Positions 15,931 to 25,292 are shown, counted from the first letter of the stretch. The stretch: DNA of 64,000 bases from Marispirochaeta sp963667435 (GCA_963667435.1 OY763414.1:1426001-1490000), one strand, 5' to 3'. Numbers and translations are program-made. Notes: generated from the sequence alone by a model not told the origin.

Positions 15931-16946
15931 GGACTCAACTGAACACCTTACACAGTGCCGCCACCGGATTGAAATCACATTGGTTGATTGTACTCACTCT
16001 GTTATTTAGCATTTTATGTTCAATAGAGGGCGAAGAAAGAATCTGGGACTGGGAACTGATCAGCAGTTATGGCTTCGGAACTACCGAGTATAATCTAAAA
16101 CTTTCAAATTCCACCGAATCGGTCCGCAGTCTACTGATTTTTCCTGTTGATGGCCTCTACCTGGGAATAGCTGTTACAGAAAACAATCCGACAAGCCTGT
16201 GGAAATGGTACTTCTCAATGAACGCCGCTTTGACAGACCCCACAAATAAAATGACCGATGAAGACTGGATTAATTTACCTGTTTCAAACGGAAAGCATTA
16301 CTATTCATATACCGAATCAAATCTGGAAGCAGATGCTTTCAGTTTGAGTGCTGCTCCTCAATATCTGCTGTTGAAAAATAATTTCTCAAGCCTTTTCATT
16401 GCAGGCAGTTACAATCTCCTCTATTTCAGCCAGATTATTACTGACTACGAGGGCTATAAACTTGATGACACAGATCTTGACGGGACTTATGATACAAGAA
16501 CCACCTATACGCCATATTCCGGCGAAGCACTTGATTACTGGATTTTGTATCATATTGTTGACCTTGGAGTAACATGGCAGATTGATTTCGGTCATAACTT
16601 CACATCGTTTCTCAGTGCAGCACCTTCCGTGGGATTATTTTATGACAGAGATGATCATCTCCTCAGGACAAAACTGTCAACAGCCAACGGACTGGGCTAC
16701 GGCTTTTCAACCAGTGCAGGAATCAAATATACAGGACATGGATTTAAGGGAAAAGGATGGGACCCTTATATAACCCTGTTTTTCAGTTATCGATGGTTTT
16801 ATTCCGATGGATTGCAGAGACAGTACTGGTATGGGAATGCTGATCCAGAGGCACCCCAGGGAACACTCAGTACTGGGATTCCCCATGAAATAACTCTTCA
16901 GGATCCACGTATCAGCGTATCAATAGGTGCACACTTCGGCTCATGA
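15927..16946 (+). CDS. Omptin-like outer-membrane aspartyl protease homologue
   Basis: A 339-residue exported beta-barrel protein with signal peptide (hydrophobic residues 18-32). Barrel strands alternate aromatic and polar residues. Omptin catalytic residues can be placed: MTDEDW gives Asp111 and Asp113 (OmpT Asp83/Asp85) and DRDDHLLRT gives Asp242 and His244 (OmpT Asp210/His212). The distance between the two pairs is 131 residues against 127 in OmpT. The first part (SSYGFGTTEYNLKL, VDGLYLGIAV) also follows the omptin pattern. The start is a TTG overlapping the previous stop. It would cleave peptides at the cell surface; enterobacterial omptins need LPS, which most spirochaetes of this type lack or modify. 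Confidence 0.6.
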   Translation: MRTQLNTLHSAATGLKSHWLIVLTLLFSILCSIEGEERIWDWELISSYGFGTTEYNLKLSNSTESVRSLLIFPVDGLYLGIAVTENNPTSLWKWYFSMNAALTDPTNKMTDEDWINLPVSNGKHYYSYTESNLEADAFSLSAAPQYLLLKNNFSSLFIAGSYNLLYFSQIITDYEGYKLDDTDLDGTYDTRTTYTPYSGEALDYWILYHIVDLGVTWQIDFGHNFTSFLSAAPSVGLFYDRDDHLLRTKLSTANGLGYGFSTSAGIKYTGHGFKGKGWDPYITLFFSYRWFYSDGLQRQYWYGNADPEAPQGTLSTGIPHEITLQDPRISVSIGAHFGS

Positions 16947-16949
16947 TGG

Positions 16950-17912
16950 TTAAGAGTGCTTATATGACGATGAAATAACCTTGTTACGGCCACCCTGTTT
17001 CGCCAGATACAGATACTCATCGGCCTGCTTAATGAGGAGAGCCTGATCCTGGTCTGTCATATCCTGAACTCCTGCGCTTATGGTAACCTTCAGATCCGGA
17101 AAACTCCAGGTCTGTTCTTCCACCCGTGAGCGGATACGCTCCGCAATCACAATCCCGCCTTCCAGCGGTGTATTTGGCAGCACAAGCAGAAACTCTTCGC
17201 CACCATAACGACCGGCGATGTCACCCTCGCGGATATTAGAGCGGATAATATCGGTAACAGTTTTAAGAACATCGTCACCGTAGGGATGTCCATGGGTATC
17301 GTTAATATTTTTGAAGAAATCAATATCCAGCATCATCACAGTCAGAGGCGATTCATATCTCCGGGCATTTGCCACTTCCTGATGAAGACGCTCTATGATA
17401 AAGGAATGATTGTAAAGTCCGGTAAGGCTGTCGGTAATAGCCAACTGCTGCAGCTGCTGGTTCTGTTTACCGACCTCATCCATGAAGTGAATAATCAGTT
17501 TACGGTTATTTACCAGCTCAATATGATTACGAACCCGGACAAGCAGCTCTTCCGTGTTGAAGGGCTTGGAAATATAATCTGCAGCCCCCAACTTGAATCC
17601 TTTTACAATGTCTTCAGGCTGATTGAGGGCAGACAAAAATATTACCGGAATATCCTTCATATCCGGCGATTCCTTCATGCGCCGGCAGACTTCAAACCCG
17701 TCGATTCCGGGCATCATAATATCCATAAGCACCAGATCCGGTTTGACCCTGGGAATCATTTCCAGTGCCTTTTCACCGCTGGATGCGGGAGAAATCTTGA
17801 ATCCTTCATCCTTGAGTATCTTTCCGAGGAATTGAATATTTACAGGCACATCATCGACAATCATTATTGCCATTTCACTTATTTCAAAGGGAGATGTTAA
17901 AAAATCTGTCAC
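16950..17912 (-). CDS. Response regulator with diguanylate cyclase (GGDEF) output
   Basis: A 320-residue protein: receiver domain (MIVDDVPVN, phosphoacceptor Asp in LVLMDIMMPG, ISKPF), a linker helix, and a GGDEF domain with intact RYGGEEF active site and a REGD inhibitory I-site five residues upstream. It makes cyclic di-GMP when phosphorylated and should be product-inhibited. Its GTG start directly abuts the stop of the 1319-residue hybrid kinase, with AGGAG just upstream, so the kinase is its likely partner. An internal ATG at 17873 is possible but lacks a ribosome site. Confidence 0.88.
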   Translation of the reverse strand: MTDFLTSPFEISEMAIMIVDDVPVNIQFLGKILKDEGFKISPASSGEKALEMIPRVKPDLVLMDIMMPGIDGFEVCRRMKESPDMKDIPVIFLSALNQPEDIVKGFKLGAADYISKPFNTEELLVRVRNHIELVNNRKLIIHFMDEVGKQNQQLQQLAITDSLTGLYNHSFIIERLHQEVANARRYESPLTVMMLDIDFFKNINDTHGHPYGDDVLKTVTDIIRSNIREGDIAGRYGGEEFLLVLPNTPLEGGIVIAERIRSRVEEQTWSFPDLKVTISAGVQDMTDQDQALLIKQADEYLYLAKQGGRNKVISSSYKHS

Positions 17913-20900
17913 CTACTCCTCCGGTGGAAATTCCAGGATACCAAGCAGCACAGGCAGACGCTTCATCAGCAACTCCATACCTTCAACATCAACAGCCTCT
18001 GCAGCAGACTTAAGCTGGTCACTCCAGCTGTGCAGCCCCGCTGCTCCGTGCAGATCGGCCACTTTCCTCACCCTGTCGGCAAACACTTCAAGATCCTCAG
18101 TGTAGTAGGAACTTTTCAGTTCCTGCCACTCCTGCATCAGCTGCTTTGCCTCAATTTCCGGTACATCGATTGTAACGGAATCTCCGATTTTGTTCAAAGA
18201 GGGATCGGATCCACTATTCTGCTTTTCTGCCAGAGGCAAGTACCTAATTAGAACTTCCTGAATCTGGGTTAAACTCACAGGTTTTAATAGAACTTCATCA
18301 ACACCAGCTGCAATAATCCGGTCCCGCATATCGGCCGTGTTAGATGCTGTTATTCCTGCCACCGGTACAGTGGGAAACTGGCGCTTAAACTCAGACAGAA
18401 CATAGTACTCTTCTCCATCAGTTGACGCTGCCCTGAGGAAGATTATCAGCAGATCCGGGACATCATGTTCTGCCGTCTCCAGCAGATTGTCCAGCTCTGT
18501 TGCAATAATATAAAGATTGCGACCCGCATAGGAAACATACTTCCTCATAAGCTGAAGGTTAATCTCAGTATTATCGGCAATTAACACAGAAGAGGGTTCA
18601 AAAACAGAAACCTCCGCAGTTTCCGGCTCTTCTGCATACTCGCTCATGCTGATGACGACAATGCCCGGTAGAGTAAGAATAAAGCGACTTCCCTGCCCTT
18701 CTTCGCTCTCCAGACGAATATCACCACCCATAATGCGGGCCAGACGACGGCTGATGGTAAGACCTAGCCCAGTACCTCCGGAATGAGGCGTTCTCTTTTC
18801 TCTCACCTGATGAAACGCCTCAAAAACTTCTTCCTGTTGTTCCCGGGGTATTCCTTTTCCGGTATCTGATATTTCAATATAGAGCGTCGCCGTATCGGTA
18901 ACCGGCCCGGCAATGCCGATATGCAGGGTAACAGAGCCCGATTCCGTGAATTTGACAGCATTTCCGAAAAGATTGAGAAAAATCTGTCTCAACCTGACTC
19001 CATCAAGCAAGAGCGCCCGGGGAACATCCGCATCAACCTGGTAGTCTATTAATAGTCCTTTCCGTTCACAGTCCACAGAAAAGAGATCAACAATCTCCCG
19101 GCCCGCATCACGAATATCCAGAGCGGATTGAACGAGTTCAAGACGCCCGGCCTCTATTTTTGAGAGGTCCAGGATGTCATTAATAATACTGAGCAGGGTT
19201 TTTCCGCTTTTTCTGATTATTGAAATATGAGACTTCTGTTCCGGATTGGTAATTTCCCGCTGCAGAACCTCGGTGAAGCCGAGGATGGCATTCATGGGTG
19301 TTCGAATCTCATGACTCATGTTGGCTATAAACAGGCTTTTCGCTTGGTTAGCCTCTTCCGCAGTCTGTTTGGCCTCGGTAAGTCTTTGTTCAGTCTGCTT
19401 CTGATGCGAAATATCCCGGATAATCAGCTGAACAATCCCGGCCCGGGGATCAAGGAGGGAAGCAGAGATATCAGCGTCGATATCCCGGGAGTCCATAGCT
19501 GCAAGTATTGTCTCCCTGCGCACATGGGTTCCACGGCGCAGGTAGGCAACAAGTTCATCATGATTCTGTGCGTCCCGGTAAATGCGGCGGATATTCATGA
19601 TTTCAAGCTCGGCTTTATCATAATCCAGGAGCGCTGCCGCACTGTTATTCACCTCCAGGATATCTCCCACAATATCGTGAATGATAATCGCATCATTGGA
19701 ATTCTGAAACAGAGCCCTGTATTTACGCTCACTGTTCTCAAGCCTTAGACTGCGCTCTCTCTCGGTGGTTACATCCTCGTACAAACCCAGCACCGCTGTA
19801 GTTTTCCCATGGGAATCGGGGATTGGAATCTTACTGAAACGGATATAGCGCAGAAATCCGTTTTTATCCTGCACGGGTTCAAGGATATTAAGCCTCGCTG
19901 TGCCTCGGCTGAACACTCCGTCGGATTCATTCAACGCCAGACTGCCCGTAAAAGATGAGTTCAATTCGCCCTCGGTCTTTCCCACAATGGCAACAGGTGA
20001 AGAAAAACCGGCATCCAACGCAAAACGGCTGTTACAGCCCAGAAACACTCCAGACGAATCCATCCAGAAAACGCTCATGGGGATATTGTCCATTACCAGC
20101 GAAAGCATCTGCCTGGAATTACGCAGTTCACTGGTACGGAGACGGACCTCTTTCTCAATATCTTCCGCCCTGGATACTGATACAAGAACAGTGGAGAAAA
20201 ATACCAGAACCACTATCAGGGCAAAGCCGAGAACTATCTCAGGGAAATAGCCTACAGTATATTCCAGCGCTCCAGGGGATCTGCTGATTCGACACACCAG
20301 AGTAGCCCCGGGAAGATAGGTCATCCGTGAGTAAACACCATCTACAAAGTTTTCATTGAAAAACTGAAAAGGTTCCTGTGATGTATATGCAGTATTAAAG
20401 GAGAACTCCAGGTCATATGCATTCTTTTCCAACAACCCGCCAATAAAATTGAACAGGATAACCGGTGAAAAAATAAGACCAACTCCGCCGCCGTCGGCAT
20501 TTGCCCTGAACAGACCAACAATATCAGAATTGTCAAATCGGAGAGATCTTGATTTGGAAGTACCCAGAACAACATCCCCGGGCCTCATACTTTCCACTTC
20601 TTTTTTCTTGTCCAGCATCAGAGTCTCCGCCTCTTTCTGCAGATAGTTAAACTCAGTGTTTGCATAAGAATCCAGAGAGTCGGCATCCCAGCGGAATAAA
20701 CGAACAAGATCACGGTTATTATGGGTCAGACTTGCAGCCAGTTTTTTGAAATCTTCCTGGTTGACACCAATAAGTTCAAGATTTTCGGCATATTGAGCAA
20801 GCAGTCGGTATCGCATCTCCAGGACTTTGCCTGCAAGGAGCGACTGCCGGCGCATTGCATCGTATTCCTGTATTCTGCGGGATTTTACCTCATAAGAGGA

Positions 20901-21872
20901 CATTATCTCGAATGAGGAGATGGAACCCACAAGCCCGAGGGTGGTGATTAGGAACACCATATAATACCGGTTGTTCAGTTTCTGCCTGCCGGACTGCTCT
21001 CGAATGGTAATCCCCGCAAGTGAGAATCCATAACAGATTATTGCAGTAACCACCAGGATAATAGCCAGAGGGACCATATCCCGCTGCAGGGATCCCCGGT
21101 TAAAGATATCAGCTCCCTGACGTATAACGCCGGAGTATATGAGAATGGATGCAACAAAGAATAGAAAACCAAGCCGGCGGGGCGGAAAAACAGGCGAAAC
21201 CAGCAGCAGGAATCCCAGAAGAATATAGACCATCCAGGATTGACCGACAAAATTGAGCAGCACGCCAAGTACTATAAGTAACAGAGCTGCAGCAACATAC
21301 GGGGGAGAAAGAGTTTTCAGGGAATAACCCCGGCGTTCCCTGAGCGCTATAAGCCAGGGAGAAATTATTATAACAGGACTGAAGTAGTTCAGATAAATAA
21401 GGAGCAGATCCATCAGGGAGAATGAAACCGGAGCAGTATTGTACAGAGATTCAACCCCAATCCCCGAAGTCATTAGAAAAAACGAAGCGGCGGCTGAGGC
21501 GGCAACAAGCCCCGGAAGATCGGAACAGCGTTCAAGACATCCTTTTTCCTGATTTCGGTACCGCAGCATACTGCTGAAAACCCAGGAGGCAAAAGAGGTG
21601 GTCAAACCGAGCTGAAGGGCGGAAATAATCAGAATCACGGAGGACTGGTGTTCCACCGTCGGCAACAGCACCAGCATTCCTGATGATATTCCCGCAAAAA
21701 CACCGGCGAGGGCGGACAACCCGAAAAGATAGACCGCTGCCACGGCAAAGGCACTGAAGAACTGAAACGGTGACAGAAGATACGTCCCTGGAATAAGAAG
21801 CCGGGCAATCAATATCTGAAGAAAAATCAGTACAGCAGTTATTACCGCGATTTTTACCCTGCCCCATTCCAT
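17913..21872 (-). CDS. MASE1-type hybrid sensor histidine kinase
   Basis: A 1319-residue membrane kinase. Order: about eight N-terminal helices of MASE1 type (1-300), a periplasmic sensory segment between two further helices (to about 575), two PAS domains (about 600-830), HisKA with the phosphoacceptor in NMSHEIRTPMN, HATPase with GTGLGLTIS, and a C-terminal receiver-like domain. In that receiver the phosphoacceptor position reads PDLLIIFLRAA, so Asp is replaced by Phe and the domain should not be phosphorylated. The last 80 residues are helical, like an Hpt domain without its histidine. GGAGGA precedes the ATG. It is followed without gap by the GGDEF response regulator, its presumed target. 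Confidence 0.85.
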   Translation of the reverse strand: MEWGRVKIAVITAVLIFLQILIARLLIPGTYLLSPFQFFSAFAVAAVYLFGLSALAGVFAGISSGMLVLLPTVEHQSSVILIISALQLGLTTSFASWVFSSMLRYRNQEKGCLERCSDLPGLVAASAAASFFLMTSGIGVESLYNTAPVSFSLMDLLLIYLNYFSPVIIISPWLIALRERRGYSLKTLSPPYVAAALLLIVLGVLLNFVGQSWMVYILLGFLLLVSPVFPPRRLGFLFFVASILIYSGVIRQGADIFNRGSLQRDMVPLAIILVVTAIICYGFSLAGITIREQSGRQKLNNRYYMVFLITTLGLVGSISSFEIMSSYEVKSRRIQEYDAMRRQSLLAGKVLEMRYRLLAQYAENLELIGVNQEDFKKLAASLTHNNRDLVRLFRWDADSLDSYANTEFNYLQKEAETLMLDKKKEVESMRPGDVVLGTSKSRSLRFDNSDIVGLFRANADGGGVGLIFSPVILFNFIGGLLEKNAYDLEFSFNTAYTSQEPFQFFNENFVDGVYSRMTYLPGATLVCRISRSPGALEYTVGYFPEIVLGFALIVVLVFFSTVLVSVSRAEDIEKEVRLRTSELRNSRQMLSLVMDNIPMSVFWMDSSGVFLGCNSRFALDAGFSSPVAIVGKTEGELNSSFTGSLALNESDGVFSRGTARLNILEPVQDKNGFLRYIRFSKIPIPDSHGKTTAVLGLYEDVTTERERSLRLENSERKYRALFQNSNDAIIIHDIVGDILEVNNSAAALLDYDKAELEIMNIRRIYRDAQNHDELVAYLRRGTHVRRETILAAMDSRDIDADISASLLDPRAGIVQLIIRDISHQKQTEQRLTEAKQTAEEANQAKSLFIANMSHEIRTPMNAILGFTEVLQREITNPEQKSHISIIRKSGKTLLSIINDILDLSKIEAGRLELVQSALDIRDAGREIVDLFSVDCERKGLLIDYQVDADVPRALLLDGVRLRQIFLNLFGNAVKFTESGSVTLHIGIAGPVTDTATLYIEISDTGKGIPREQQEEVFEAFHQVREKRTPHSGGTGLGLTISRRLARIMGGDIRLESEEGQGSRFILTLPGIVVISMSEYAEEPETAEVSVFEPSSVLIADNTEINLQLMRKYVSYAGRNLYIIATELDNLLETAEHDVPDLLIIFLRAASTDGEEYYVLSEFKRQFPTVPVAGITASNTADMRDRIIAAGVDEVLLKPVSLTQIQEVLIRYLPLAEKQNSGSDPSLNKIGDSVTIDVPEIEAKQLMQEWQELKSSYYTEDLEVFADRVRKVADLHGAAGLHSWSDQLKSAAEAVDVEGMELLMKRLPVLLGILEFPPEE

Positions 21873-21894
21873 TCAGATAGTCCTCCGCTGTTTA

Positions 21895-22554
21895 TCATGC
21901 ATACAGCAGAAAATCCGAAAACTCAGTCACTGCAGTAAAATAGTGTTTACATCTTCGGCGCATCTCAGCCTCTATGGACCCCACCCGGTGCCCCCAGCCC
22001 GCACCCAGGGCATCTATACCGGCATCCCTTGCCATATCGATACCGGGAGACAGATCATCCAGCACAGCTGCTTCTTCGGGTGCAACCCCTATTACCCTGA
22101 GAGCTTCAAAAGCCGGCCAGGGATGGGGTTTCCTCTTCAGAGGATCCGCATGCCAGCCGAATACCATATCCGGCTCGAATCCGTCAGCACCATGGGCATA
22201 ATCCCGGCGGATAAGATCTTCCTCGGAATGAGATACCACTACAACCTTTCCACCTGCATCCCTGAAAGCTCTGAGAGTATCAACCATGCCCGGAAAAAAC
22301 GCGGGTATCCGGGAAACAGTGAAGCTTCTCCAGATATCCATCTCCTGTTTCATTTCCTCATGGCTGAAATTCAACTCCCCGGTATAATAGGCAAATACAC
22401 CCGGATCGAAGTTTTTTTCGAACCATCCTTCAAGGGTTTCCGGAGTATGCTCCGGACGCATGCGTTTCAGGATTTCCAGGTGTGCGGGATAATGGATGAT
22501 ACGTGTACTGTCAACACAGGTGTCATCATGGTCAATCAGCAGACAGCGGTACAT
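21895..22554 (-). CDS. HAD-superfamily hydrolase (phosphoglycolate-phosphatase-like)
   Basis: A 219-residue HAD protein with the nucleophile motif DHDDT at residues 8-12, the SHSE motif II, and the LDDLSPGIDMARDAGI motif III/IV. The cap is helical (subfamily I). Substrate is unknown. The start at 22554 is chosen because GGGGAG lies 7 nt upstream and the nucleophile then sits at the normal distance from the N-terminus; the longer frame to 22605 adds a basic tail without family support. Divergent from the thioredoxin-like gene at 22623. Confidence 0.8.
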   Translation of the reverse strand: MYRCLLIDHDDTCVDSTRIIHYPAHLEILKRMRPEHTPETLEGWFEKNFDPGVFAYYTGELNFSHEEMKQEMDIWRSFTVSRIPAFFPGMVDTLRAFRDAGGKVVVVSHSEEDLIRRDYAHGADGFEPDMVFGWHADPLKRKPHPWPAFEALRVIGVAPEEAAVLDDLSPGIDMARDAGIDALGAGWGHRVGSIEAEMRRRCKHYFTAVTEFSDFLLYA

Positions 22555-22584
22555 AAAAAACTCCCCGGCTGTTTTCTTACTTTC

Positions 22585-22613
22585 TTGTCTCCCGCATTTT
22601 TTCATGGTACATT
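22585..22613 (+). promoter_or_regulatory. Promoter of thioredoxin-like gene, near-leaderless
   Basis: TTGTCT (22585-22590), 17-bp spacer, TACATT (22608-22613); 9 nt to the ATG at 22623 and no ribosome site. It overlaps the 5' end of the divergent HAD transcript. Confidence 0.55.
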
Positions 22614-22622
22614 TACCGGACG

Positions 22623-23021
22623 ATGCTGGAGCGAAACAAATTTACACCGGATCACCTTCTTTTCGCAATAGAACATAAAGAGTTCCAAGAGGAACTGCTT
22701 ACATCTGCCCCCATGGTGGTCTGCATAATGACCCAGAGCTGGTGTCCCCAGTGGATATTCATGCGCAGCTGGCTTAAGAAACTGATTAAACACCCGGATG
22801 AGTCGGAAGGACTCAACATCCGCACCTTTGAAACAGAATATGATAAAAGTCCGGTTTTTTCAGATTTTCGGGAATTCAAGGAACAGGTGTGGAATAACTG
22901 GGAAGTCCCGTATCTCCGCTATTATATAAACGGGAAGCTTGCAGCGGAATCGAACTTTGTCTCATCCATGATGTTTCTTGATAATCTCCAACAGGCAGAA
23001 AAAACTGTAAAGTTTGATTGA
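22623..23021 (+). CDS. Thioredoxin-fold protein with single-cysteine active site
   Basis: A 132-residue cytosolic protein whose VVCIMTQSWCPQW segment and later EVPYLRYYINGK (cis-proline site) match the thioredoxin fold. The usual CxxC reads C41-P-Q-W44, so only the first cysteine is left. It could act by a monothiol mechanism or bind rather than reduce partners. It is followed 34 bp later by a hybrid kinase gene with its own promoter. Confidence 0.6.
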   Translation: MLERNKFTPDHLLFAIEHKEFQEELLTSAPMVVCIMTQSWCPQWIFMRSWLKKLIKHPDESEGLNIRTFETEYDKSPVFSDFREFKEQVWNNWEVPYLRYYINGKLAAESNFVSSMMFLDNLQQAEKTVKFD

Positions 23022-23046
23022 ACTGTCAGTTTGATGTCTCTATAAT
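23018..23046 (+). promoter_or_regulatory. Promoter of hybrid kinase gene, near-leaderless
   Basis: TTGAAC (23018-23023), 17-bp spacer, consensus TATAAT (23041-23046), 9 nt to the ATG at 23056. The -35 box overlaps the stop codon region of the previous gene. Confidence 0.7.
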
Positions 23047-23055
23047 TTATTCCGG

Positions 23056-24567
23056 ATGGAAAACACAGCACCTGATCTTCCCAAAGCAATACAACTGAAT
23101 CTGTTCAATAACAGCGCTGAAGGGATACTGATTTTCAAGCTCTCAACAGATAAAGCAGATCTGAACTCCTCTGTTCTTAACCTGATCAATTCCTCCGGCC
23201 TTGAGATCATAGGTGATGCCGGAAAAGAAGCAAAAGGAAAAACACTTTTAGAACTTTTCCCCGAACATACCGGACGCTGGAAAGCACGGCTTCTGCGCAG
23301 TGTTCTGGAAGGAAGCAAAGAAACTCTATACTACCAGAGAGAAGTCAGCAGTGAGCGCTATACTATTTCAGCCTCAGCCCCGGGCGGTGATCTCGTACTG
23401 GTGTTTCAGAAGGACCACCATAGTACAGTACAGCCAAAAATAAAAAAGAAATCCTTTACCACACATCTGCTTATGGCAAATATCAGTCATGAACTGCGCA
23501 CGCCGCTGAACGGTATCATCGGTATGGCCAGTCTGCTGGAAGAGAGCATTGAAGATGAGGAACAGCGGGAACTTCTGAGTATGATCGGATTCTCCGCCAA
23601 TAATCTCACCCGGATAATCCGTGACCTGCTGGAATTGAATCGCATAGAGTCGGGAAATATATCCATCACCAAAACCCTATTCTCCCTGCAGGATACTGCC
23701 GGAAGGATAGTTCAGGAAGTTGAAGGAATTGCACGAAAGAAAAATCTTAAAATCACCCTTGAAGTAAACCAGAACCTGCCTGAATACTTCGGAGACAGGA
23801 ACCGGATTGCCCAGATTATCGGCAGTCTGGTAAACAACGCGGTACAGTTTACCGATGAAGGTTGGATTGCGGTAGCCATTTCCAGGCAGGCTGAACAGCT
23901 GCTGATACAGGTCCAGGATACCGGTATTGGAATACCCGCTGATGAACTGGAGATAATCTTTGATAATTTCAGGGTTGGCGAAGATCCTTACACCAAAGAG
24001 TACAGCGGACTGGGCATAGGCCTCTCTATTGTAAATCATCTTGTTTATCGTATGGAAGGAAGCATCACCGTTGACAGCACAGAGGGCAAAGGCTCCCTTT
24101 TCACCGTATCCCTGCCATGGGAGTCGTTAGAGCAGATACGGATACCGGAAACGGATGCAGGTCATACCGGAGGAAATGAGCGGTTGAGAATCCTGATTGC
24201 GGAAGATGAAGCAATCAACCGTATTTATATGCGAACCCTTCTGGAACGCCAGGGCTATCTGGTAGACGAGGCAAAAAACGGCGAAGAGGCATGCAGGATA
24301 GCTGCCGAGACCAAGGAACCCTTCGACCTGATTCTTATGGATATTTATATGCCCCGAAAAAACGGAATTGATGCTATCAGTGAGATACGCAGTCAGAACA
24401 CCGGAAATATAAACCGTACGGCAATTATCGCCATGACAGCTACCGCGGAACAGAACGAACGGCACAATGCCCTGAGCGCCGGCGCGGATGGATTTGTATC
24501 CAAACCTTTAAGCGAGAAAAACCTTTTCCTCTGCATACGGCAGGTAATCAAGGAAAGACAGAAATAA
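23056..24567 (+). CDS. Soluble hybrid histidine kinase (PAS-like, HisKA, HATPase, REC)
   Basis: A 503-residue cytosolic kinase without membrane segments: an N-terminal PAS-like domain (1-125), HisKA with phosphoacceptor in NISHELRTPLNGIIGM, HATPase with VNNAVQF, DTGIGIP and GLGIGLSIV boxes, and an intact receiver (LIAEDEAIN, Asp in LILMDIYMPRKNG, FVSKPL). It must pass phosphate to an Hpt protein or response regulator encoded elsewhere. No ribosome site precedes the ATG; the TATAAT box lies 9 nt upstream. Confidence 0.87.
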   Translation: MENTAPDLPKAIQLNLFNNSAEGILIFKLSTDKADLNSSVLNLINSSGLEIIGDAGKEAKGKTLLELFPEHTGRWKARLLRSVLEGSKETLYYQREVSSERYTISASAPGGDLVLVFQKDHHSTVQPKIKKKSFTTHLLMANISHELRTPLNGIIGMASLLEESIEDEEQRELLSMIGFSANNLTRIIRDLLELNRIESGNISITKTLFSLQDTAGRIVQEVEGIARKKNLKITLEVNQNLPEYFGDRNRIAQIIGSLVNNAVQFTDEGWIAVAISRQAEQLLIQVQDTGIGIPADELEIIFDNFRVGEDPYTKEYSGLGIGLSIVNHLVYRMEGSITVDSTEGKGSLFTVSLPWESLEQIRIPETDAGHTGGNERLRILIAEDEAINRIYMRTLLERQGYLVDEAKNGEEACRIAAETKEPFDLILMDIYMPRKNGIDAISEIRSQNTGNINRTAIIAMTATAEQNERHNALSAGADGFVSKPLSEKNLFLCIRQVIKERQK

Positions 24568-24597
24568 AAACCCTGCAGCAGGCTGAACTGCAGGGTT
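24565..24597 (-). terminator. Rho-independent terminator of hsp20 gene
   Basis: Perfect 10-bp stem AACCCTGCAG (24569-24578) with 24588-24597, 9-nt loop, and U-run on the minus strand. It starts at the stop codon of the convergent kinase gene and may serve both. Confidence 0.85.
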
Positions 24598-24609
24598 GGG
24601 AGAGGCCTG

Positions 24610-25014
24610 TCAGCCCCGTTTAATCTCTATGGTTCGAGGTTGAACTTCAGGAAGTTTCGGTATTACTACAGAAAGAACTCCGTTGCTGAAGCTTGCTTCA
24701 ACACTGCTGATATCTGCATCTTTGGGAATCACAAAACTTCTGCGGAAACTACGTCTGTTCCTTTCCCGGACAAGATACGTTCCAGTCTCCTCTTCTGTAT
24801 CCTTCGGCAGATTGGCTTGAAGCACCAGTACTCTGTCTTCAATTACTGCTTCAACTTCTGTATCACTGAACCCGGGAAGATCTGCCTCAATACGGTAGGA
24901 TTTTTCACCTTCAACGATATCAACCGGGGGAAATACGGATTTTTCTCCCAACAGGGAATCCCATACCTTATCAATGTTATTTACCATAGGACGTCTGTGT
25001 ACGATATATGCCAT
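24610..25014 (-). CDS. Small heat-shock protein, Hsp20/alpha-crystallin family
   Basis: A 134-residue holdase chaperone. The alpha-crystallin domain spans about residues 38-128 (YRIEADLPGFSDTEVEAVIED, RSFRRSFVIPKDADISSVEASFSNGVLSVVIPK with the A-x-x-x-n-GVL motif), flanked by a short N-terminal arm and C-terminal tail. It binds unfolding proteins in the cytosol. AGGAGG lies 6 nt before the ATG. A strong sigma70-type promoter precedes it; I see no CIRCE element. Confidence 0.9.
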   Translation of the reverse strand: MAYIVHRRPMVNNIDKVWDSLLGEKSVFPPVDIVEGEKSYRIEADLPGFSDTEVEAVIEDRVLVLQANLPKDTEEETGTYLVRERNRRSFRRSFVIPKDADISSVEASFSNGVLSVVIPKLPEVQPRTIEIKRG

Positions 25015-25055
25015 AATGTATCCTCCTGCTGCGGATTGTATTCTTTTATTCCGCT

Positions 25056-25084
25056 TATATATTTAATAGCAGGATACATGCCAA
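25056..25084 (-). promoter_or_regulatory. Sigma70-type promoter of hsp20
   Basis: Minus strand TTGGCA (25084-25079), 17-bp spacer, TATATA (25061-25056), giving a leader of about 35 nt with a good ribosome site. The remaining gap to 25292 is AT-rich and shows nothing else I can support except the stem at 25252-25284. Confidence 0.7.
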
Positions 25085-25251
25085 TTAATGGATATTAGCA
25101 TTAAAATTTTCTAATTACTTTATATATAAGCAATTAGACCACAGCAAATCATAATATCCACAAACATACATAAATTACTGACACCGAACCTTCTGTGTTG
25201 GATTGCCACAGCCTTCTAAACAGCAGAACTATTTATGTCATTTTGACACAC

Positions 25252-25284
25252 TTGGCCCATTATGAGTCACATCAGGTGGGCCAA
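25252..25284 (-). terminator. Stem-loop after exchanger gene, possible terminator
   Basis: Perfect 8-bp inverted repeat TTGGCCCA / TGGGCCAA (25252-25259 / 25277-25284) with a 17-nt loop, 9 bp downstream of the exchanger stop. No U-run follows on the minus strand, so it may instead protect the mRNA end. Confidence 0.45.
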
Positions 25285-25292
25285 TCGGATCC

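Noticed and set aside
24610..25292. CIRCE/HrcA element before hsp20
   Set aside because: No TTAGCACTC-N9-GAGTGCTAA pattern is present; only a sigma70-type promoter can be supported.
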